Position numbers and translations under genes: made by a program | From: a bacterium | Lineage (GTDB): Bacteria; Verrucomicrobiota; Verrucomicrobiia; Limisphaerales; UBA11358 | Direction of reading: 5' to 3' | Length of the DNA stretch: 42,921 bases | Assembly: GCA_021780375.1 (NCBI GenBank) | Contig: JAJXYT010000184.1 | Span: forward strand, 1-42,921 | Part shown: one piece after another, positions 16,434 to 23,434 of the stretch | Layout: every line of letters starts with the position of its first letter | Position numbering within the stretch: the stretch's first letter is position 1 | Notes under the pieces: generated by a model | Told to the model about the DNA's origin: nothing | The model's input: only the letters and a program-made list of their open reading frames with translations | Database searches by the model: none

Positions 16434-16772
16434 ATGAAAACTCCAATAAAAATGATAGTTGTCGCGTCAGTGCTGGCGGGTGCGGTTGGCTGGACTGCGG
16501 CGGCGGGTGACGTTCAGCAAAACTGGGACAAAAATTGCGCCATGTGCCATGGCAAGGACGGCAAAGGACAAACTACGATCGGCCGCAAGCTGCAGATCAA
16601 GGACTTTACTGACCCCAAAGCCCAGGCTTCCTTCACCGACGACCAGGCCGTCAAGGCCATCAAGGAAGGCATTACCCAGGACGGCCAGCTCAAGATGAAG
16701 GCCTTTGGCGACAAATTGAATGACGACGAAATCAAGGCTCTGATTGCCTACGTGCGCCGTATCAAACCGTAA
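16434..16772 (+). CDS. Small monoheme cytochrome c (class I), periplasmic, paralogue of the gene at 15446
   Basis: A 112-residue protein with a signal peptide (residues 1-25, end AAAG), a heme site CAMCH at 35-39 followed by GKDGKGQT, a probable Met ligand in KMKAF (about 89), and the C-terminal helix KALIAYVRRI. Mature sequence and spacing match the 118-residue paralogue almost without gaps. Substitutions are concentrated just before the heme motif and in the terminal helix. Twenty-four bases downstream begins the tetraheme cytochrome of the quinone module, so this copy is likely its dedicated electron carrier. Confidence 0.93.
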   Translation: MKTPIKMIVVASVLAGAVGWTAAAGDVQQNWDKNCAMCHGKDGKGQTTIGRKLQIKDFTDPKAQASFTDDQAVKAIKEGITQDGQLKMKAFGDKLNDDEIKALIAYVRRIKP

Positions 16773-16796
16773 CGCGGGTTTAGAACCACCCGAACC

Positions 16797-17249
16797 ATGC
16801 GCCGCTTCAGATTACCACCGCAGATTCTTCGGCTGGTGTTGCTAACGCTGGCCATCGTGGGAACCTACCTGATTGCGCGCACGCTGCTCGTACCGCAGTC
16901 GTTTGGCGCCTACGGGTGGTATCGCGGGGCGGCACTGGAGGAAATCGCCTCGCAGACACCGGTCTTTGCCGGAAAAAAGGCGTGCGATGAATGTCACGCC
17001 GACATCCAGCACCAGCTCGACAAATTCGAGCACAAGACCCTTTCCTGCGAAGCCTGTCATGGCGCCAATCGCGAGCACGCGCTCAATCACGACGTGGTTC
17101 CGACCAAGGTGCCGGGAAGTCTCTGCTTGCGCTGTCACGAGGCCAATCCGTCGCGGCCCGCCTGGTTCAAGCAAATCGTCGTGAAAAATCACTACGGCGA
17201 CCAGTGCACGGATTGCCACCTGCCGCATCAACCCAGCCAAAGCCCATGA
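16797..17249 (+). CDS. Membrane-anchored tetraheme cytochrome of a quinone-interacting complex
   Basis: A 150-residue protein with an N-terminal transmembrane anchor (residues 9-31, LRLVLLTLAIVGTYLIA) and four CxxCH motifs at 63, 84, 110 and 137. Its stop overlaps the start of the iron-sulfur protein gene by four bases (ATGA), and the NrfD gene follows in the same way. Cytochrome + 4x[4Fe-4S] + NrfD sets occur in Qrc, Hmc, Nrf and alternative complex III. In those, the cytochrome faces the periplasm and exchanges electrons with soluble carriers. This one has fewer hemes than QrcA-type subunits and may pass electrons to the monoheme cytochrome encoded just upstream. Confidence 0.88.
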   Translation: MRRFRLPPQILRLVLLTLAIVGTYLIARTLLVPQSFGAYGWYRGAALEEIASQTPVFAGKKACDECHADIQHQLDKFEHKTLSCEACHGANREHALNHDVVPTKVPGSLCLRCHEANPSRPAWFKQIVVKNHYGDQCTDCHLPHQPSQSP

Positions 17250-18055
17250 AAACCCGATTCAACCGGCGCGGCGCGCTGGCACGGCTGGGCGCCGTCCTTG
17301 CGGGCGTGCTGGCGCTCCCCGTGGCGCGCACCGCCAGGGCGGCGGTGCAAAATTTCTTCACCTCTTCCAACGCGCCCAGGGGATACGACCCGACTGAGCA
17401 CAAATGGCTGATCTGCCTCGACGCCACCAAATGCATCGGTTGCGGTTTGTGTGCCGAGGCGTGTAAAAAGGAAAACGACGTCCCTCCAGGACCTTATTAC
17501 CGCACCTGGGTCGAGCGTTACATCATCACCAAGCCGAAACCCGGCTCGGCGGAAACCCACGGCGAAACGCTGGTGGATTCACCCGAGGGCGGGATGCACG
17601 GCTTTCCAGAGTGTCCGGTGCCGGAAGACCAGATCGAGCAATCGTTCTTTGTGCCCAAGCTGTGCAACCTGTGCGAACATCCGCCCTGCGTCCAGGTGTG
17701 CCCGGTCGGCGCGACGTTCAAGGCGCCGGACGGGGCGGTTTTGGTTGACAAGAATTACTGCATTGGCTGTGCATTTTGTGTTCAAGCCTGCCCTTATGGC
17801 GCGCGGTTCTTAAGCCCGGTCACCCACACGGCCGAAAAATGCACGCTGTGTTACCATCGCATCACCCGTGGCTTGAAGCCGGCCTGTGTGGAAATTTGTC
17901 CGGCGGAGGCGCGCATTTTCGGCGACCTGAAAAATCTCCAGCCGGACGATCCGCTTCGGAAATTTTATGAAAGCAATCGCACGCAAGTACTCAAGCCGCA
18001 TTTGGGAACCGGTCCGCGCGTCCTGTACGCCGGGCTGGATGAGGAGGTAAGATGA
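17246..18055 (+). CDS. Periplasmic ferredoxin-like subunit with four [4Fe-4S] clusters (PsrB/NrfC/HybA type)
   Basis: A 269-residue protein starting at the ATG that overlaps the upstream stop. Residues 1-33 look like a Tat signal (NRRGALARLG, hydrophobic core, ARTARAA), fitting a cofactor-bearing protein exported folded. Cysteine sets are at 63/66/69/73, 140/143/148/152, 172/175/178/182 and 199/202/214/218, giving four cubane clusters as in PsrB, NrfC, DmsB and HybA. In such complexes this subunit wires the NrfD membrane protein to its partner. The partner here is the tetraheme cytochrome, because no molybdopterin or hydrogenase subunit is encoded nearby. Confidence 0.92.
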   Translation: MKTRFNRRGALARLGAVLAGVLALPVARTARAAVQNFFTSSNAPRGYDPTEHKWLICLDATKCIGCGLCAEACKKENDVPPGPYYRTWVERYIITKPKPGSAETHGETLVDSPEGGMHGFPECPVPEDQIEQSFFVPKLCNLCEHPPCVQVCPVGATFKAPDGAVLVDKNYCIGCAFCVQACPYGARFLSPVTHTAEKCTLCYHRITRGLKPACVEICPAEARIFGDLKNLQPDDPLRKFYESNRTQVLKPHLGTGPRVLYAGLDEEVR

Positions 18056-19287
18056 TAACCGAATTGACGAGTACCCTGGCGGAAGCGATCCCCACCTTTC
18101 AAGGTTATGTGTATCCCAATGAAGCCACCCTTCACCCGGTCTGGAGCACGCTGATTGTCATTTATCCCTACATCACCGGACTGGTGGCGGGCGCCTTCAT
18201 CATGGCCTCGTTGGTGCGCGTGTTCAATGTCAAGGCGCTGGCGCCGGTGTATCGGCTTTCGATGTTGACCGCCTTTGCCTTTCTGCTCTGCGCGCCACTG
18301 CCACTTTTGTTCCACCTGGGGCATCCCGAGCGCAATTACGAAATCATGATGACACCGCACCTGACTTCGCCCATGGCGGTTTTCGGCTTTGTTTACGCCT
18401 GGTATTTGATGGCGGTCCTGCTGCTGGAACTGTGGTTTGATTTCCGGCAGGACCTGGTGAAATGGTCGGAAGTCACCCCTGGCCTTCAGGGCGTCCTCTA
18501 CCGGGCCCTGACCCTGGGTGTGACCGATGTGTCGGAGCAAAGTGTGCGGCTGGACATGAAGATGGAGTGGATCCTTTCGATTGTCGGAATTCCATCAGCC
18601 TTTTTGTTGCACGGCTATGTCGGTTTCATTTTCGGCTCCATCAAAGCCAATCCCTGGTGGGGCAATGTGCTGATGCCGATCATGTTTATTCTGTCCGCCA
18701 TCGTGTCAGGCATCGCGCTGTGCGTGTTCAATTACCTGGTCCTGACCTGGATTCGCCGCAAGACCGTGGACATGCGCTGCCTGGACACGATGGCGATGTT
18801 TCTCTTCTACGCGCTGGTGGTGGATGCTGTCGTTGAAGCTTTGGACGTGCTGCATCGCGGTTTCGCGGCGGAGGAAGGGTTCGCGGTTTTGCAGACCATG
18901 ATCCGCGAGAAACTTTTTTACACCCTGAACCTCGGCCAGGTTATCATCGGCACTTTGGTGCCGCTGTTGCTGCTGGGGTCGCTCCAACTTCTGCGCCGGC
19001 GCGTGCCGGAACTGGTCCGGCGGCGCATGATTTTCGGCAGCGGCGCGATGATCCTGATCGGCGTGCTGGCCATGCGCTGGAACGTTGTCATGGGCGGCCA
19101 GTTTTTCTCCAAGAGCCTGCGCGGCGTGATGAGTTACAAAATGGAGTTTGCCGGACAGGAAGGCTGGCTTACCAGTGCCATCATTATGTGCCTGCCGTTC
19201 GTCATTCTGACGGTGCTGGTGAAATTGTTCCTGTCCGAACGTCTACCCACCAGCGAGCCTTCCGCGCACGGTAGCAGCGCGGTCTAA
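18052..19287 (+). CDS. NrfD/PsrC-family quinone-binding integral membrane subunit
   Basis: A 411-residue polytopic protein with about ten hydrophobic helices, length and pattern as in NrfD/PsrC/HybB. Helix-rich segments include TLIVIYPYITGLVAGAFIMA near the N-terminus and a characteristic PLPLLFHLGHPER motif after the second helix. NrfD proteins bind menaquinone or ubiquinone and have no cofactor themselves. The four-base overlap with the iron-sulfur gene (ATGATAA) shows tight coupling. The simplest reading is a quinol:cytochrome oxidoreductase made of this protein, the FeS subunit and the tetraheme cytochrome. It is the last gene of this cluster. Confidence 0.92.
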   Translation: MITELTSTLAEAIPTFQGYVYPNEATLHPVWSTLIVIYPYITGLVAGAFIMASLVRVFNVKALAPVYRLSMLTAFAFLLCAPLPLLFHLGHPERNYEIMMTPHLTSPMAVFGFVYAWYLMAVLLLELWFDFRQDLVKWSEVTPGLQGVLYRALTLGVTDVSEQSVRLDMKMEWILSIVGIPSAFLLHGYVGFIFGSIKANPWWGNVLMPIMFILSAIVSGIALCVFNYLVLTWIRRKTVDMRCLDTMAMFLFYALVVDAVVEALDVLHRGFAAEEGFAVLQTMIREKLFYTLNLGQVIIGTLVPLLLLGSLQLLRRRVPELVRRRMIFGSGAMILIGVLAMRWNVVMGGQFFSKSLRGVMSYKMEFAGQEGWLTSAIIMCLPFVILTVLVKLFLSERLPTSEPSAHGSSAV

Positions 19288-19566
19288 CCGCCGGCAGCCG
19301 CGGCGCCCGCCCGTTGCAGGTCAGCGAACTCCCCGGCCTTCAGGTTTGCTAAAAATGTTGTTCTTTTGGCAAGATAAGCCGCGCCAGTTCCAATGAAACC
19401 GATGAAATTCCTGGTGTGGAGGATGGGACTGTCCATCCTTTCACCTGCTCACAAAAATGATTGTGGCGCCGGCCGCTCTGGAAATATCCGGTAGTGAAAG
19501 TGAAAGTGTGAATCGGTGAACCCCGCGGCATGAAAGAAGCAACACGATTTTGATAGCGTATTGGAT
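19288..19566. other. Spacer between the NrfD operon and the seven-heme cytochrome
   Basis: No gene seen. A hairpin GGATGG-6-CCATCC at 19421-19438, followed by CTTTC, could be a weak terminator or a leader structure. No clear promoter hexamers were found; the downstream gene may have its own promoter here. Confidence 0.3.
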
Positions 19567-21033
19567 ATGAACAAAGAAAAACAAGAATCACAGGTTCCGC
19601 AGCGGTCCTTGCTGCGCAACTGGCTAAGCCTCACCGGATTGGTCACGGTTATCGGCGCTCTCTTCTCGTTTCTTCAGTTGTTCATCCTCGATACGGTGGC
19701 GCACTTTTCGAACCCCTACATCAGCATCTTGACCTGGATGGTGGCGCCCGCCTTTCTGTTTTTTGGACTTTTTCTAACGGTGATTGGGGAGTTGCGCGAG
19801 CGGCGCCGGCGGAAGGGAGCCGCTTCCTTGATTTCCATGGTTCAAGTTGACCTCTCCCGTCCGCGCGACCGGCGCAACATGGCGATCTTCCTTGCCGGGG
19901 CCGTGCTGTTTCTTCTCCTTTCGGCCGTGGGCAGCTACAACTCCTATCAGTTCACCGAATCGGTGGAGTTCTGCGGGGAAACCTGCCACACGGTCATGAA
20001 GCCGGAATTAACCGCCCACGCGCTGGGGCCGCACGCACGGGTGGCCTGTGCGGAATGTCATATCGGGCCAGGCGCAAGCTGGTTTGTCCGTTCCAAACTT
20101 TCCGGCTCCTACCAGATTTACGCGACCGCCTTCGACAAATATCCGCGTCCCATTCCCACGCCGATTAAAAATTTGCGTCCCGCCCGTGAAACCTGCGAAC
20201 AATGCCATTGGCCAAGGCAATTCGTCGGGAACCTGGATCAAACCTTTCAATACTTTATGAGTGATGCCTCGAATACGCCTTATGCGGTGCGCATGGTGCT
20301 CAAAGTTGGCGGGAGCGATCCCTTGCGCGGCCTGGTGGGCGGCATCCACTGGCACACGTCAACCAGCAACCGGGTGGATTATGTCGCGACCGATCCGGCG
20401 CGACAGATCATCCCCTGGGTGCGGATGACGGATGCGGAGGGCGTGGTGACCGTCTATCGCACGCCCACCTTCACCAACAACGTCAGCCAGGACCAGGTTC
20501 GCACCATGGATTGCATAGACTGCCACAATCGTCCTTCCCACCGGTTTATGTCTCCCGACGGCGCGATTGACCTCGCGCTTTCCCTCGGCCAGATAGACCG
20601 CACGCTGCCCTGGATTAAAACCAACGTCGTTTATGTCCTGACCCGCCCATACCATACCGACGTGGAAGCCCGGGAAGGCATCGCCACTTTCCTGGCCGGA
20701 CGTTACCCCGATGACCCGCGCATCTATCAGGTGATTCCCGTCGTGCAACGGATTTATGACAACAATTTCTTCCCGGAAATGAAATCCAATTGGAAGGCTT
20801 ATCCGGACAACATCGGCCACCTGATGTGGTCCGGCTGCTTCCGCTGCCATGACGGCAATCACAAATCCCCCGCCGGCGGCATCATCACGGATAATTGCAA
20901 TGCCTGTCACGTCATCCTGGCACAGGGCAGCGGGCCGGAGCTGCAGCAATTAACGCCCGAGGGCCAACCATTCAAACATCCGGGCGGCGATTCCGACAAC
21001 ACCTGCAATGAATGCCACGATGGCACGTTGTAG
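19567..21033 (+). CDS. Seven-heme NapC/NirT-type inner-membrane cytochrome (ImcH-like)
   Basis: A 488-residue protein. Three hydrophobic segments lie near 20-42, 54-76 and 106-122, and the heme domain follows. The first heme site is CGETCH (CX3CH, 136-141), followed by TVMKPE as in NapC/NrfH-type quinol-oxidising cytochromes. Six CxxCH sites start at 161, 210, 316, 424, 444 and 480. The segment CHIGPGASWF...YPRPIPTP...RPARETCEQCHWP is typical of a heptaheme group in electron-transferring soil bacteria. ImcH of Geobacter, a seven-heme inner-membrane cytochrome needed for reducing high-potential extracellular acceptors, is the best-known comparable protein. Likely role: quinol oxidation feeding the periplasmic cytochromes. 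ATG at 19567 is taken over a TTG two codons upstream. Confidence 0.88.
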   Translation: MNKEKQESQVPQRSLLRNWLSLTGLVTVIGALFSFLQLFILDTVAHFSNPYISILTWMVAPAFLFFGLFLTVIGELRERRRRKGAASLISMVQVDLSRPRDRRNMAIFLAGAVLFLLLSAVGSYNSYQFTESVEFCGETCHTVMKPELTAHALGPHARVACAECHIGPGASWFVRSKLSGSYQIYATAFDKYPRPIPTPIKNLRPARETCEQCHWPRQFVGNLDQTFQYFMSDASNTPYAVRMVLKVGGSDPLRGLVGGIHWHTSTSNRVDYVATDPARQIIPWVRMTDAEGVVTVYRTPTFTNNVSQDQVRTMDCIDCHNRPSHRFMSPDGAIDLALSLGQIDRTLPWIKTNVVYVLTRPYHTDVEAREGIATFLAGRYPDDPRIYQVIPVVQRIYDNNFFPEMKSNWKAYPDNIGHLMWSGCFRCHDGNHKSPAGGIITDNCNACHVILAQGSGPELQQLTPEGQPFKHPGGDSDNTCNECHDGTL

Positions 21034-21156
21034 CCGGCGTGGTCAACCCGGGCGATTCGCCGGCGGGATGAAATGGTTAACCTCGTCGTCCAGCGTTTTT
21101 CCCACATTTTGCATGTTACTCTTGCCATTCCGCTGGGCCGTGCATAAATTTTTACG

Positions 21157-22299
21157 ATGAACTGGTTAATTTTGTCTATCTACGGCGCACTGCGCGTGAA
21201 CCGGACGTGGCCGCTGCTGCTGATCGCCGCTGTGCTCGCCGGTTGCGGCCGTGACAATGTCAAAGTCTATCGCCTTTCCAACGACGACTCCTCCCCGGCT
21301 GCTCCGCCGCCAAACACCACCGCCACCGCGCCCGATCAAACTGACAACAACGCGACACAACCGCAGTTGCAGTGGACGCTGCCGGCGGGGTGGACCGAAG
21401 TCGCGCCCGGCGAAATGAGCATCGCCTCATTCAAAGTCTCCGGCCAAAACGGGGTGGCAGCCGACGTGACCGTCGTGCCGCTGCCCGGCCTGGCCGGCGG
21501 CGACACCGCCAATGTGAATCGCTGGCGCGGACAAGTGGGTTTGCCGGAAGCGACGGCGGATGATTTGCAGAAATTCGCCGAAGCGGTCCAGGTCGGTGAC
21601 CAGCCGGCAACGTTGTACGACATCGCCGGCAGCGACAATGCCAAACGCATTCTGGGCGTGATTCAACAGCGCAACGGCACGACGTGGTTTTTCAAAATGA
21701 TGGGCGACGCCGCACCCGTGGAACAACTGAAACCACAGTTCACCGCCTTTCTCAAATCGCTGACATTTACGGCAGCGGCGCAACCGGCCGGATTGCCGCC
21801 CGGACACCCGGCCATTGGCGGCGCCGATCAGAATGCGCCGATGATGCCGGCCGGCCCGGCTGACGCCGGCAAACCGGCCTTGACTGCGCCGGCCGGCTGG
21901 CAGGAAGTGCCGGCGGCGCCATTTCTCCTCGCCGAGTATTCCATCGCCGGCGCGAACGGCGCCAAGGCGGAGGTGAACGTGGCCGAGTTGAGCGGCAACG
22001 GCGGCGGGGTGCTGGCCAACGTGAACCGCTGGCGCGGGCAAATCGGCCTGGCGCCGGTGGACGAAACCAGCCTGGCCAAACTGACCACGACCCTGGACGT
22101 GGCTGGCGGCCAGGCAACGTTGGTGGACATGACGGGCAACGATATGTCCGGCCAGTCCCTCCGGCTCATCGCCGCCATGGTACCCCTGGGCGATCAAACC
22201 TGGTTCTATAAATTGATGGGCGACGATAAAGTGGTGGCCGGCCAAAAGGACGCCTTTACCCGATTCGTGCAGACCGCGAGGTATTCCAATGCTCCTTGA
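21157..22299 (+). CDS. Lipoprotein with two tandem copies of an unknown domain
   Basis: A 380-residue lipoprotein. A hydrophobic stretch at 18-29 ends in the lipobox LAGC with lipid-carrying Cys30, followed by a disordered Pro/Thr/Asn linker. Two related domains (about 70-206 and 247-378) share GW.EV.P near the start, the motif NVNRWRGQ(V/I)GL, and TWF(F/Y)K(M/L)MGD towards the end. I do not recognise the domain. The stop overlaps the resB start, so the protein is translationally coupled to the cytochrome c maturation genes. It may sit in the inner or outer membrane and assist their assembly. That is inference from position only. Confidence 0.83.
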   Translation: MNWLILSIYGALRVNRTWPLLLIAAVLAGCGRDNVKVYRLSNDDSSPAAPPPNTTATAPDQTDNNATQPQLQWTLPAGWTEVAPGEMSIASFKVSGQNGVAADVTVVPLPGLAGGDTANVNRWRGQVGLPEATADDLQKFAEAVQVGDQPATLYDIAGSDNAKRILGVIQQRNGTTWFFKMMGDAAPVEQLKPQFTAFLKSLTFTAAAQPAGLPPGHPAIGGADQNAPMMPAGPADAGKPALTAPAGWQEVPAAPFLLAEYSIAGANGAKAEVNVAELSGNGGGVLANVNRWRGQIGLAPVDETSLAKLTTTLDVAGGQATLVDMTGNDMSGQSLRLIAAMVPLGDQTWFYKLMGDDKVVAGQKDAFTRFVQTARYSNAP

Positions 22300-23434
22300 G
22301 CGCCTCATCAAATTTTTCACGTCATTGCGGCTGACCGTCGTCCTTCTGGTATTGTCCCTGGTGCTCGTCTTCGCCGGCACGCTCGGCGAGGTGCATCTGG
22401 GGCTTTACAAGGCGCAAACGGAATTTTTCCGCAGTTTCTTCATCTACTGGCATCCGGCGAATGCAACCTGGAAAATCCCGGTTTTCCCCGGCGGCTATCT
22501 CCTTGGGGCGGCACTGCTCTTTAATCTCATCGCCGCGCACACCAGCCGGTTCAAACTGACCCGTGACAAAATCGGCCTCTGGATCATCCACGCCGGACTG
22601 ATCCTGCTGATACTTGGCCAGCTCACCACGGACATGTTCGCGGTGGAAAGCCAGATGCACCTGCGCCAGGGCCAGATGAAAAATTATTCCGAGTCCGACC
22701 GCCTGGATGAACTGGCCATCAGCGACGTCACGGACCCAAAACTCGAAACCGTCGTGGCCATTCCCGAACGGTTGCTGGCCAAAAAAGGCGACATTCGCAA
22801 CAACCAACTGCCGTTCGTCGTGCGCGTGAAGGAATTTTACGCCAACTCATTGTTGTCCACCAACGCCGCGCCCGGCTTCGCGCGCGTAAACGCGAATTCC
22901 GGCCTCGGTGCCGCTTTATGGTGGCAGCAGGTTCCGCGTGAAACAGCCATGGACCGCCGCGATGTGCCGTCAGTACTCGTGGAAATCGTGACGCCGCAGG
23001 ATTCGCTCGGCACCTGGCTGGTGTCGGAATGGCTCGAGCAACCGCAGACGTTCACCGCCAACGGCCACACGTATCAGCTTCAATTGCGACCGGAGCGTTT
23101 TTACCTGCCGTTCAGCCTGCGCCTGCTCAAATTCCATCACGACGTGTATGAAGGGACAGACATTCCGAAAAATTTTTCCAGCCAGTTGATGCTCAACCGC
23201 CCGGACACCGGCGAGCACCGCCAGGTGCTGATTTACATGAACAATCCGCTGCGTTACGACGGCCGGACGTTTTATCAGGCCAGCTTTGACAGGGACAACC
23301 AGGGCACCGTTCTGCAGGTCGTGAAAAACCCCGGCTGGCTCACGCCGTATCTGGCCTGTATTTTGATCGCCACAGGAATGGTGGTGCAATTCCTGTCACA
23401 CTTGGTTCCCTTTTTGAGAAGGAGAAAGTCATGA
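22289..23434 (+). CDS. resB: Cytochrome c maturation protein ResB/Ccs1-like (system II)
   Basis: A 381-residue membrane protein. Three transmembrane helices lie in the first 115 residues (FTSLRLTVVLLVLSLVLVF, GGYLLGAALLFNLIA, IGLWIIHAGLILLILGQL). A large periplasmic domain (about 120-345) carries the ResB-type LNRPDTGEHRQVLIYMNNPLRYDGRTFYQASF pattern spread over several segments, and a final helix lies at about 350-368. ResB with CcsA forms the system II heme lyase that delivers heme and attaches it to CxxCH cysteines outside the membrane. It overlaps both the upstream lipoprotein and the downstream ccsA by four to eleven bases. It would serve the 39 heme sites encoded nearby. Confidence 0.9.
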   Translation: MLLERLIKFFTSLRLTVVLLVLSLVLVFAGTLGEVHLGLYKAQTEFFRSFFIYWHPANATWKIPVFPGGYLLGAALLFNLIAAHTSRFKLTRDKIGLWIIHAGLILLILGQLTTDMFAVESQMHLRQGQMKNYSESDRLDELAISDVTDPKLETVVAIPERLLAKKGDIRNNQLPFVVRVKEFYANSLLSTNAAPGFARVNANSGLGAALWWQQVPRETAMDRRDVPSVLVEIVTPQDSLGTWLVSEWLEQPQTFTANGHTYQLQLRPERFYLPFSLRLLKFHHDVYEGTDIPKNFSSQLMLNRPDTGEHRQVLIYMNNPLRYDGRTFYQASFDRDNQGTVLQVVKNPGWLTPYLACILIATGMVVQFLSHLVPFLRRRKS

